This document shows, piece by piece, positions 24,306-36,191 of a stretch of DNA of 64,000 nucleotides. A program made the translations under genes and the position numbers. The notes under the pieces are model-generated. The model was not told where the DNA came from and did no database searches. It was given only the letters and a program-made list of their open reading frames with translations. The stretch comes from Viscum album. Lineage: Eukaryota; Streptophyta; Magnoliopsida; Santalales; Viscaceae. The stretch's first letter is position 1. The number at the start of each line of letters is the position of its first letter. The stretch spans positions 1,718,222,889-1,718,286,888 of the forward strand of contig OY728125.1 of assembly GCA_963277665.1 (NCBI GenBank), given 5' to 3'.

Positions 24306-24422
24306 CCTACAAAGTACACATGTACGACACACATTCATGGTATACCTATGTGGTTCAACTGCGTGGTGCAACAATGCGGGGTACCAATGCTACACACTTC
24401 CACGCAGCACCTACGTGGCATA
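24306..24422 (+). repeat. 13-bp tandem array downstream of the LTR2 promoter, 9 units
   Basis: Nine units at strict 13-bp spacing from 24306; the best are cctatgtggttca (24345), actgcgtggtgca (24358) and cctacgtggcata (24410). LTR1 has seven recognisable units at the same place. Confidence 0.9.
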
Positions 24423-26312
24423 TCTCAGTTTAAGGCGTATATAACAACTTAAGTACCCTCATCAAAGACATTCAATGTAGGGTATATTTTTCCTTGGTTC
24501 ATTTATCTGAAAGGGACTAAGTTTAATCCTCCATGAAAACCTCATTAATTGTCAATCCTTTGGGAAAGACACATCATTGTGTCTCCTATTTGGGTTTGTA
24601 TATCCGCACTCAGAGGTTTCCCAAATTTGTTTCAAAATGGGGTTAGGATTAATGCAGTGTCAGGGGGTATGTATATCCACAGTCACATGGAACATTCTTC
24701 CATTAACAGTGCTGGGAAGTTCCCCACTTTGAGAATTAGGTTTTATGTCTCGACCTTACCCTTCTCAATGAGACGGAACCTCAGATCTTTGATAGGGAAG
24801 GTTAATTCCATGCTTTATTTTCCATAGATTAAAAGGAGAAGGCTCCATCCACTATTGGGTTCAATTTTAGGGCATTAAACCTAGTGTAATCTCCTAAACG
24901 TTATCCCATAATCCTTTTATTGGACCATTTTCTAATGAAATGTGAATGTTGGGAGGGCTCAACACCTCAAACTCTTCCTGGGTCACCTTGACCTCATCCA
25001 CGCTGGCCCCTGTTGGTGTGCCCTCTTCCACCAACAGAGGACGAAATTTTTGTGTCATTGTAGAATCGTTCACTTCCTCTTGTTTCTCAAACCTAGCATG
25101 ACTCACGTGGTCTTAAGGATCTATAATGACTACAATATGTGCACAAAAAAACCACAGTGAATGAACTATGAGAACTCTGATTCTCATTCAAACTAGGATA
25201 CATGGGAAGCCTTTCTAGCACCCAAGCTTACTGGATTTCATCATCAGGAATCCAACCCTAATTTTATTAATCTGGGAATCCTCCTTAGTAAGAAGCCCAA
25301 AATTAAACTCCCAAAATTTTCAAGGTGTTCTTTTTCTTGAAGTAATCCAAAACTCAATTCTCTAAAACGACTATACTCTCCAATGAGATTTATCAAACTA
25401 TGTGGGATTTGATTCCCATTTACAATGGTTATGTAGGATTAGTCCTTGAAATTCAAACCTGATTCCTTAAATCAACCTTGTTCTCTAAGGGCCATATTAC
25501 CAATAGGGTTTAATCTAACTTGGAAACGCATATCCATTCAATGTTCATTGGGTTGTTTCGACATAAGTCCCACATCGAACTCTGACTAATAACCTTTCAC
25601 TTAGATATCCATACCACATGACATAAAACTATATGGCTAGGTCCTTATCACTTGACCATAAAAAGTATGATTTGTACCATTCAGCGGCACCGAACTATGA
25701 GGGTTCTTATTCCTTTCACAAGGATACGTAGGTAACCATATCATAGGTATTATCCCAATATCAAAACAAACCATTGTCTCCCTGGATGACAATAAATTAC
25801 AGAGTTCCCTGCGGAGTGGCTTAAAAACTAGTATCATCATAAGGTAGATTAAAATAATATTTAAATAGTATATGAGAGGATACCATTGTTGGAGAATCTT
25901 GACAACATTCAGATTTCTCCATTAATTAATAACTTCTAATACAAACAGATGATTCTAATTTTTACACATGTTAATAAGTTATTGAAAATTCCTAGGGAAA
26001 CATATGTTATACTTCGTTAATTAACATGGTTTCATGAAAAAATATTAAATTTATAATGAGAGTCTAATAGTAGACAATAATTCCCCACAAAAGGGTGTTA
26101 TTTTGTCCAGCCTCCCATCCTCTCGACCAATGCACATTCCTATGTATCATAATGTTCAAACATACTGAACGCCTACCTTAAGAAAGCATGCCCCCTTTGT
26201 ATAAATAAATATTGGACGTTTCTGGTTCGAGGAATAAATATAATAGAAACCATATAGAAGCAGTGATTTTTAAAAATATGACACATGTTTCAAGAAACTA
26301 CAAAACAAATAT

Positions 26313-29170
26313 ATTAATTAATTCTTTGTGAATTTGTATATAATTTTTATTACATTCATTCTTTTCTTCAAATATATGTTTCCTCCAAAATGTTATGGTT
26401 TTTTATTCTATGATAAAAACAGATATAATTTATTATTAACCCTTTTAGAAAATTTATTTGATAAAATTGAAATGACATTTGATATTCATAAGGTAAAAAT
26501 TATCTATGGAGGAAATTTTTTAATTTCTAAGATGTTTCAATTTTCAGTGAAAAGTAAAACATATAGATTTTTTTAAACCCTTCTTTTTTATATTTAAATG
26601 TCATTTAAGGATTTTATATTGATATAAAATAAAAATAATTAATTTTTTCATTATATGATATAATAAGTTACATTTTAAAAAAAATTATACCTCATTTTGT
26701 TATAATACATTTTTGGGCATAAAAACAATTTTTTTCTAAAAACTAATGTTTTTAATTGCATTTTGAATGTTGGATTTAAAATGTAATTTTTTAGACCTTT
26801 TTATTTTTAATTTTTAAAAATAGGTCACAAATATGGAATTAGAAGGTCCAAATTATGTTATACAATCATTTTCATTTAAAAAAAATTATATCATGGTAAA
26901 AAAAATATTTGTCGTGGTGTATGTAATATAATGTTGCAATAATCTTTTAAATGGACAAAAGCTCAAAATACCTATAAAATACGACATTATATTTTTGGTT
27001 GATGTGTTCATCGACATAATAAAAAATTTAAACATTAAATATCATCCAAATTCTATGAAATTAATTCCACCCAACAATGGTTGGTTTTAAATATATAATA
27101 ATCACTATTTATTAAATTTATACCACCCCCCCCCCTCAAGTATAAATAACACCCCTCACCGAGTATTATCATGAATATCATTCATTATTTTCAAATATAT
27201 ACCTAAAAATATCATACCAAATCTATCTATATCTATGTGATACTTTTCATACCCAAAGGGAAAATCCATGGTCTATAAGAGGTTGTTCAACAATATGATA
27301 TCCAAGAGGAGAATTTCACAAACCACAATACTTAATTTATTATATTATTCATTCTTCTCATCACGTAAGTCATCCATAATAGAATAATAAATCCAATATC
27401 ATTTATATAGTAAAATTTTATATTTATAATGGAATATATTATATCCACCGATTTTCTCAACTACACTTATTTATTATAACGTAACAAATGTCTGAATTAT
27501 GGGATTTAACTATCTCTGTAGATAATGTTTTCTCGATTTCCATTACCACCATCAAGGCTGGTCGTAAAATAATTATTATGTTTAAGTAATACTTTAATAG
27601 GTATATTATAACCTAGTTCATTTTTTATATGAAAAATATACCTACCTAATATTGAAAAAAAGGAATCTAGGCCACGATGGTTATAAAAAGAACCAAAATA
27701 AATACACATTTATCATTAATGTTTTACCAAATGAATCATCCTTATTCATAAATGAAAAATGATATATGGTAGAATTTAAAAAATTAATTACATTAATACC
27801 ATTTTATTTAACATATTTGGGTTTGTTTCCATTTGACAACAAAATCCATAATGATACACAAATGTACCAACCATGAACCCATGAAATGAACACACCCCAA
27901 ATAATGAAAATATTGAAATACTATTAATGATTGTGTTATAAGATTTTAGAGAAGATTCATGTAACATATTATGAATATTAATATGGTAATTAATTGAATT
28001 AATATAATTCATTAAATAATTATACCAGATGTTATATTATGAAAATGAATCTAAAGGTAATCCTAAGGTGAGGGTTTTTTCTCACTTTTACTTATGTGAG
28101 ATATGTGTTTTTTTATTATTTATTTCCTACCGAGTACTTAATTCACTTATATGTATAAAATCATTAATCCATTTATATCCATTTTTTGTTGTTTCATTTG
28201 ATAAAAATTTCATTTTAGGGGAATGCGATTTGAGTGATTACGATGTTGTAAGGGATTTATTTTATCAACTTCCATTTATTGTGTTAGACTTCTACTTCAT
28301 TTATAATTACATGATACAATTATGTGTGATAGTAGTTTTCATTATCATATGTTTTAAAAAAAAATTATGTGGATGTAAAAATACTACAATCAATTTTTTT
28401 ATGTTTCAAAAAATTAATTTTATTAATGCTCACTTAAATGATATGATATTTATAAGGGATTTCATTTAAAAATAACGTTTCATATTTTTACTTATAACTC
28501 CCAATTTCATCCATGTCCATTGTTTCTAAAATTGTTTCCATAAATTCAATTACTATGCAATTTTGATATTTAAATACATTTTTACTATTTTTTATTTTTC
28601 AATTTTTTTAAATGATTCTTTTTCATTTTCTAAATCATGCTCTTTGTGACTGTTTCCATTAAATGTTGAAGAATTTTTTTTAAAAATAATTACGAATGAG
28701 ATTAAATTCAATCATTAATGAAACATAAATGATCTTATATGAAATTAAAAATAATAATATGTTCTTTTCAATGGAAATTTTTTCCCTTATAAATGCAAGA
28801 CTCTTTAAAAAGAAATGATTTAAAAATGGAAAACATCCAGAATTATTTCAAGTGAAAATTCAGAATTATTTTCCATATATGGTAACATTATTTGATATAG
28901 ATTATGAATAAATAGGGATATTACTCAAAGATAAAATCTTTATTAAATTCATGTCTTGTTTATATTTTTGATTGAAATAAAATTATGAAACCCATTTCTT
29001 TAAATGTGTTACGATATGATGACTGATTTTAATTCTTAGGGCATACATATGTGAGAATTTTATTATATGATGGGTGGGAACTATTTATAACACTAATGAA
29101 TTAGGAAATGCATTATATTTAATGAGATAATAATGGTAAACATGGTTATGGACATGATCCAATATGGGAA
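26313..29170 (+). repeat. LTR D, segment 2 of 3
   Basis: This segment resembles the LTRs of elements A-B and E without being part of them. It has the TATA region at 27141, the 'cattaccaccatcaagg' word at 27541 (compare 30400 in E), and a 3' portion at 28875-29140 matching 37560-37830 of LTR A ('tttccatat..g.taacattatttgatat', 'atgaaacccat', 'gatgggtgggaac'). It stops where element E starts. The 146-codon frame at 28029-28469 is AT-driven LTR sequence, not a gene. Five bases before it (26308-26312) are the target duplication of the Tat/Ogre element. Confidence 0.65.
27141..27148 (+). promoter_or_regulatory. TATA box of LTR D
   Basis: TATAAATA follows a C-rich run (27124-27136), the same context as in LTRs of elements E (30000, 49306) and A-B. 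Confidence 0.55.
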
Positions 29171-32100
29171 TGTGAAATACCATGTTTTTATGGTATGTAT
29201 ATTTAAAATTTATCATATTTGACTACTTATGATTCGTGCAACATAGAGTTTAAAAAACCGACATACTATTAAATATTAATATGACTGAATAAAGAGTAAT
29301 GTGACTATTATTAATAGTAATCTAGTCATTATAATAATGAAATCATCTATGAATGTATAAGTAAAAATTTATGTCTCTCATAAATGAAAATATCATATAT
29401 ATATATATATATATCATGCAATAAGTAAATAACTGTTTTCTTAATGATAAATTCAGTGTTGTTATTTTGGTGAAAATTAAATGTTTGTTTACCATATAAA
29501 AAATAAAAAATTAATAAAATGAAAATTTATTTTCATAAAATAAAATTTTATTTTATTGTAATTATAAGAATCTTTTATGAGACCATAATTAATTTTCAAA
29601 ACTGTCGCATGATAAGTTAAAATATTACAATCATTATTTTTCAAATAAATGATGATTTTAATTAAAAATTTAATATCACATATTTAGAAAATGAATTTCA
29701 TAAAATGGATTCCAATTTTTAATCTATTAAAATAAAAAATATGTTTAATTTAATCTATTTTTCTAAAATAGTTGAATTTTTGTGAATTGTGAAAGACAAT
29801 AATTTACAGTATTTAACATTATAACCCAATAAATGAATTACTGAGTCATGGTTGATGTATTTATGATTTAATAAATAAATATTTAAAACTAAAATGTTCA
29901 TGTTACTTTATTAGGTTATGTGATCCATACTATTGATAGTCCTGAGGCAAAATAATAAACCAATGAAACAAATAATCAAAAAACACCCCTCTCTCCCACT
30001 ATAAATACCACCCATCACCTCCGCTTATCCTCAAAACATATAATACTTGAATTCTATATAATTTAAAAATAATTGCATTACCAGGCCTCCTTCCCATGTA
30101 TAATTAATATTGGAATTTTTAATATACCCAATCCAATTGACTTAAGGAGGTTCCCTAAGAGACCACACCGAATATGTAAAATCCCCATTTTCTCTTTTAA
30201 TTTCTATTATTTAAATATAACCTCCACACCCATATTATAATAAGATGAATGGATACTCCAGTAACATATATATAATGTATATGTAGTGTTATGATGGAAT
30301 ATCCATCATCTAATATCTTCTCCTCTAATTTTATTTTCAAAATGATTACATCATCTGTCATGTGTCGAATCACCACCTTCTTGGATGACTTCCATTCATA
30401 TTACATTACCACCTTGGTGGATATTAATAAAAGTATTTTTATTATTAAATAATATTTTATTATTAATATTATATGTTAAATCATTTTCAGGATCCAATTA
30501 ATAGACATAATATTAATGAAATGACACAAGTTCAGGATGGTTATAAAACCCAACAAAAAACTTAAGACATTTTCATCAACAGTTTATAGAATTTATAATC
30601 CTCATAATATATAATAAATTGATATATGAGATCATATAATATTATTTATTTTCATTACTACTAAATATATTATCTTCTTGAGAAGTTTTTCACATTTGAA
30701 AAGAACTCCCATATTTATACTCATGGTAACCAACCATAAACCCATGACCTGAATGCTCCCGGAATAATGAAAATAAACATTATACCTCATAAAAATTGAA
30801 AAAAATGAAATGAATAAATTTTTATAAATAAAATATTTTTTAATAGTTTCTAAATTATAAAATTAATGCATCTATTTTGATTATCGAACATATTATATAT
30901 TTTTTCAAAATTCTTTCGGACATAATGTACTGTTATTTTTATCTCATATTTATTTTTGTGCAATAAAACTTATTCACAACATAGTACAATTGTGATAGGA
31001 ATACATTATTACCTTTTATATATTATTTCTTGAATCTATTTATATTCATTTTATTAGAAGTTTCATTTGATAATTATTACATTTACGATGCACATGATCT
31101 GACTAATTACAACGTCGTATAGGAATCATTAACCCAATTTCCATTCATTGTGTTAACATTATTATCAAATGATTACTCCTCCATATGATTATGTGTGAAT
31201 GGGAATAATATTATCTTCTGTTTCATTTCACCATTTATTATTTGGATTTATAACTAATATATATAATCAATTCATTTGGTTAACTCTCACAGATTATTTT
31301 AAAATTACTATTTTAAATGATTATTTTTTCCATTGATTAGAACAAATGTTTTTGAAAACATAAACCGAATGAGAGGATTTTATATTTTTCATGATCTATA
31401 AATCATTATTGAATCCTTTATAAATTTTAAACATTATATTCAAATATTTTTTTATATAATTTTCCAGATTTTTAACAAATGATTTCAATGTTAAAGATGT
31501 ATTTCTCATAAGAATTTTTTAGATGACATTAAAAGATTATTTTCATCGGTATCAATACTCTTTATTGAATCATTTAAAAAATGGAGGTTCATATTATACA
31601 ATATACCATATTTTATTTAATTATTTTTGATTATTTTGACTATGTATTTCCTATTGTGATACCATTCATCATATTATACTCGGTTGTTCATGATTATGAT
31701 TATTATTTTGGGAAAACTATTTCATATGATAGTTTCATTATGAATTTATATGTTAATTTTTAATGACCCTTTCTATATCAGAAGTTAATTATAATTATTT
31801 AGTGACTGATGGGGCCATATATATCCCCACGATGCATTAGATTTCCTCAGGAGATACAGTAGTTTGGGTTTTGGCTGATGTCTTACCCGATCATGTATGG
31901 TGTCATGGTTAAAGCATTGATAGTATAATTATGATTTATTACATTATGAATTCTCCTGTAACTAGATTAACTATTGATGATACATGTGATTATTCTTCTT
32001 ATTGTATATAAATGGTTATGTATTGTTATAATGCGGTTATTTATATATAATTATTTAATCATCATTTATTCATGAAATATTAGAGTCAAGATTATGTTTT

Positions 32101-32413
32101 ATTGGATTGGTTTTTAGTTATTCAGCTTGACTTATTGTTTCTGTTTATTTATGAAAGCTTTATCTTTATGATTACCCTTAATGAGCATTTTAGATACCCC
32201 CTTTCTTAGGTTTTATTTTACACTATGTTTTATTACGGTATATTATGGTTACATGATGAGAAAATATTGAAGACTAGGGTATTCCCAATGGAGTTACTAT
32301 TTGGAATTTAATTTTAGGTTTTAATTGAATAATTATGTTTATATCAATTTGTCAAGGGCTAATAATCTATTTTTTCTTTTGGAATGATATCAATTTTACT
32401 TGAATCCAATGTA
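29171..32413 (+). repeat. 5' LTR of element E
   Basis: Aligns with 48473-51735: for example 'tttatgagacc.t.attaattttc' at 29572 and 48880, 'ggatggttataaaa' at 30535 with 'tgatggtcataaaa' at 49837, and the 'gggtggggccat' / 'gatggggccata' region at 51119 and 31808. TATA box TATAAATA at 30000. The 3' end is placed at AATGTA (32408-32413), shared with the right LTR; a degenerate primer binding site may follow. Confidence 0.72.
30000..30007 (+). promoter_or_regulatory. TATA box of the element E 5' LTR
   Basis: TATAAATA preceded by a CT-rich tract, 829 bp into the LTR; the right LTR has TATAAATA at 49306, 833 bp in. Confidence 0.6.
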
Positions 32414-32829
32414 GTAATGAATAAAACATGAATCCAGCTATTGGGTTTGAGCTATTTACCAATGGTAACATTGGAAGTTTATTTGAAAAATTAGTAACTA
32501 TAGATAGGAAAACATATATTAGGGAAATATAACCCTATATTTATCATTGAAAATATTCCCAAGGTAACTAGGCTTACTATATTTATATTATTTATGCCGA
32601 TTTTGTTTATAACTTCCTTGTTTTAAAATTTCATAATCTAATTTTCTGTATAAAATAGTTTTGAAATGGAACCTAGTGGAATGAATGGAATAAATTTCAA
32701 CAGATGTATTCGATGTTGGTATTTATCTCTTTTGATTGAAAATGATGTTTGAGATAGAGCCGAAACAAGTGATGATATACATTTTACTATACATGGATCA
32801 AATTAGTAGGTTATGAAAAATAAAAATAC
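32414..32829 (+). other. Element E leader
   Basis: No domain is visible. An ATG at 32666 opens a short frame (MEPSGMNGINFNR) whose context resembles the gag start of element A-B, so gag may have begun here. Confidence 0.4.
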
Positions 32830-33600
32830 TGACATGGATCATCCTGATATATAATGTGGTGTATCAATGTTAGACCTCTTTATGCAAAAAATACATCCAT
32901 CGCATAATGGGACTAAAAACCCATTTATAGATGAGAAAGGGATTCATTCCAGATATATTATATTTCTCTCATTGGGATGAAATTAAAGGGAGATAGTTAT
33001 TATGGAATTTTATTATCTCTCATGATATATGGATCAATGGTGGCCATCAATTAAAAAGGGAGGGTATTAAATTGAAGATATTGAATAGATGTATTTTAAT
33101 GAAATATCTAGGAAAAATATTTCCCTCACAAATAGAGAGAATATATGGAGGGACAATTCATGATTCTAAAATAGAAAGAGGATAAAAATATATCTATATT
33201 TGAATCCAAATTTACATGTTTAGAAAGGCATGACATAGACTATATACATAATACAATAAGAAATATTGACCATTTTTTTATGTACATAATCTATTAATAC
33301 AACGAGAATTATTCTCCCAAACATTATCATCATATAAACATATAATATACCATAAAGATAGAGTAAGAATTTCCTAGGCCATATGGATTCAAATAGAAGA
33401 CTGATAAGTAAATGAGATGGTGATTAATCCGGAAAAGGAAAAAAGGAAAAAGTGAATAATGGAATAATTTAATTTCAAAAATTCAATAAATTTTGAATGA
33501 AACATTATCAAACATGCCTATTAAGAATGTGTGTTAATTACAAGTGTGAAGAAAACGGACCCCATGCCCATGATTTCAAGGGAATGAATAAATTTGGAAA
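32830..33600 (+). pseudogene. gag: gag pseudogene of element E
   Basis: Three pieces keep the usual gag order. LFMQKIHPSHNGTKNPF at about 32878 fits the 'PP.F.G..dP' entry motif. IFPSQIEREYMEGQFMIL then SIFESKFTCLERH (about 33115-33230) match the 'yFp......E.ef..L......v.ey...F..L.r' core of Retrotrans_gag. YKCEENGPHAHDFKG at about 33540 is a CCHC zinc knuckle remnant with one Cys lost. Several stops and frame changes lie between. The product would be the nucleocapsid precursor of the element. Confidence 0.65.
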
Positions 33601-33625
33601 TCTATAATAATTAATATATAGGGAT

Positions 33626-34150
33626 ATGGGACAGTATGAATGTAATATTTCTAAACATCAAGGAAACATTCCTGAGAAAATTCTAAAGGATCAAGGAAAT
33701 TTTTATGCAGTCCCAATAGTTAAGGTTGTTGTTCTGAATGATGTGGTGGTAAGTACATTAATTATATACTCAAATTTACCTAAATATTTATTTTATTTTA
33801 GATCATCTCTTTCTTTTATATCTTCCCATTTTTATATAAACACAATATAATTCCAATTCAACTTAACAAAGGAGTATTCCACTATAACTCATTGCGGAAA
33901 ATTATTTGCAACAACGATGTGTCAATTATTTCATACTATGACACATAAAATTTCTCTAATAACAGGTTTTAGTACCATTCATATAGTCGATTTTGATATA
34001 TTACTTGGTATTGATTTTTTTGGACTATACATGGTATTGATTTTCATTCAAAAAATAATTCAAGAATTTAATGAATATAGAATGATATTTTGATTCGTGA
34101 TAAAGGTATGCAATTTTTCGTCGTTAGAGGGGAGACATCATTATCTATGT
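33626..34150 (+). pseudogene. pro: Aspartic protease remnant of element E
   Basis: NDVVVSTLIIYSNL and YFRSSLSFISSHFY (about 33737-33835) match the chromovirus protease, where the family reads Asp-Ser-Gly-Ala-Ser-His-Ser-Phe-Ile; here the Asp-Ser-Gly triad is degraded to Phe-Arg-Ser-Ser. FDILLGIDFFGLY (about 33992) is the flap-proximal 'LG.DW' region. TSLSMSNLDPP follows just before the insertion of element A-B at 34172. The domain then resumes as linker and reverse transcriptase after 45449. Confidence 0.75.
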
Positions 34151-36014
34151 CAAATCTCGATCCACCTCAATTATAACACCCTGACATTTTAGAAGAAATA
34201 ATTTTTTTAATATCATTGATGTCTTGTATTGTACTCTACATCATGATTAGCTTGTCTTATATGCAACACTGTAATAGCTTGTAGTATACTCAAACACTAT
34301 TCTGGGCTTGGGTTTCACACAAGAGCAACCTTCCTCGATAGCGTGTGTTGTACGCAATACTGAGTCTCACTAAACAATGATATATTATTATAATATTATG
34401 TACTATCCATTATGAATAGTATTAACTGAATTTTGAATTTTAAAACATTATAATTCATCTTACACACTTTCTATAATGAGATATAAAAACAAAAACAAAT
34501 TTTCGATGAAGGAAGTATTTTTATAAAATGTAGTTTTACCGCCTTTTGATGGAACACCCATTTTAAATATAATTTTTGACAATTTTATAAGATCAATTTT
34601 ACAAAATAAACTTAATCTTTTGAATCAGGATATAAAAATTTACATTGGATAAATTTTTGATACTTTTCTGATAACTTTCATATTTTGATAAATAGTAAAA
34701 ATACGCTAAATTTTAATTAAAAAAAACTTTTTCACTAAGATAATTTATAGGGTTAAATTATAATATTAAATGTTCTGAAAGTATAAATAGAATATATTTT
34801 TACCATTTAATATAATTCAAGTCATTATCATTAATTTTACAAAGAATTAACAGGTAAAAACATTTCAATCTTTGACAATGTTTTTACTTTTAAAAACATG
34901 TTTTCTTAACAATTGGATTAGTATTAAATTAATTACTGCAACTTCTATGTATTTAATTTTGAAAAATGGATTACATATTTTGATTCATTGGGTCAAAATT
35001 ATGTTAATAGTTTACTTTTATTTTTTTTACATTATAAATAGTAACTACGGTAATTTTTATTTACTACAGTTAAAGGGAAATTGGGTAATTAAGGGTAAAA
35101 ATAAGATTATAAAATTACTCTAACACCTGAAAAAATTATATTGGATGAATACAAGTCGATCCATATCACATAAGGGTCGGAATAGATTCATATCATGGAC
35201 TTTTGACCATGAAAATGATACCATTATTATTAAAGCAAAAGAATGTGACAACATGTCACTCTCTTATATCTTATTAGTTTAATAATTTTAATTTAGTGAT
35301 AAACCTCATAAAAGAAGGAATAGAAATATTCTTTAGAAAGATAATAAAATTATCTACATCATTATAATTTATTTATAATTTTTAGGGATTATATAATTAT
35401 CATTAATGATGACAAAATAGTGATGTAGAAATTATTTTATTGATTGAAATATCATATAAATGGTTTTAAAAATATTAAAGTAAATATTATCTTAACTAAT
35501 TAATGTTTTACACTAATTTAATATATGAATATGACATGTTATGAATCTATTAATTTTTTTTTTGGATATATCCTCTGTGTGGATTTTATTTATATTCAAA
35601 TAAACGAAGAGTGTAAAAATTGACACTATTGTTATTTTATAAAAATAACATATTATAAAATGGTTTAAAAATAAGAAAATTATTTAAAAATTATAAATTA
35701 AAATTTATATTGTCTAAAATTTCATAATGTATCTAATTATAGTCAATTTACAACACATAAATAGTTATTTGTAACAATTTTAAATTTAGAATATTATTAC
35801 CACAAATAAAATTAAATATATTAAATAAAGATAAATCTAGTTTCTAAGGTTTAAAATAAATAACCAAAATGTATAAATCTTATTGGTTGATGATATTATA
35901 ACCCCATCTGATCTAATATTTGGATTTTAGTCATTTTTGGACGTTTTTAAGTGGGGTTTGAGTTTATTATAAATTAATATTTGAGAGGATTCGAAAAGTT
36001 CCCCTCTCCTCTCT

Positions 36015-36022
36015 TATAAAAA
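36015..36022 (+). promoter_or_regulatory. TATA box of LTR A
   Basis: TATAAAAA after a CT-rich tract, 1843 bp into the LTR. In LTR B the TATA is also 1843 bp in (43050). Confidence 0.75.
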
Positions 36023-36191
36023 GGCACCTCCTCCCTCTCCTCCCCACACCATTATAGGCCTTTATGCTCGAAAAATCCCTGCCAATGCATCTTCTAAACT
36101 TCCCTAGAAACATACTAGAGGTCTCGGTCTTCTTCAAATACCATCTTTAGTACCCTAAGAGGAGGTTTAGAAGAGGCGCGTCGAAGAAGAG

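Larger units (their letters stand above)
2453..26307 (+). mobile_element. Decayed 23.9-kb Tat/Ogre-lineage Ty3/gypsy LTR retrotransposon
   Basis: The two LTRs (2453-4914 and 23832-26307) are direct repeats beginning TGTTGA and ending CA, with an internal region of 18.9 kb. Domain order on the plus strand is gag, protease, reverse transcriptase, RNase H, second RNase H, integrase. Lineage markers seen are the protease string LGRPWIH..AAIPSSLHQ, a Tat-type reverse transcriptase and a second RNase H before integrase. A repeat-rich spacer and a long minus-strand gene follow integrase. The bases flanking the element are aatgt (2448-2452) and aatat (26308-26312), a likely 5-bp target duplication with one change. 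By hand, about 9 of 81 aligned LTR positions differ, so the insertion is old. Every coding part carries stops, so the copy is dead. Size and leader length resemble Ogre; the antisense gene resembles what is known from Grande-type Tat elements. Confidence 0.9.
23832..26307 (+). repeat. 3' LTR (LTR2) of the Tat/Ogre element
   Basis: The LTR is 2476 bp long, starts TGTTGA and ends CA at 26306-26307, aligning with LTR1 throughout. A polypurine tract precedes it. It has a TATA box at 24074 and clear 13-bp arrays at 23940-24004 and 24306-24422. Short frames within it (for example 24549-24827 and 24894-25106 on the minus strand) also occur in decayed form in LTR1 and carry no known domain. Confidence 0.88.

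Noticed and set aside
27124..27136. Run of 13 C residues
   Set aside because: A simple homopolymer in the CT-rich tract before the TATA box of LTR D; not a separate element.
28029..28469. 146-codon plus-strand ORF
   Set aside because: It lies in LTR D at a place that aligns with non-coding LTR sequence of A and E; the product is dominated by F, I, Y and C from AT-rich codons and has no motif.
29395..29414. AT dinucleotide repeat
   Set aside because: A short microsatellite within the LTR of element E with no wider structure; similar short runs occur near 62031 and (CA) near 57949.
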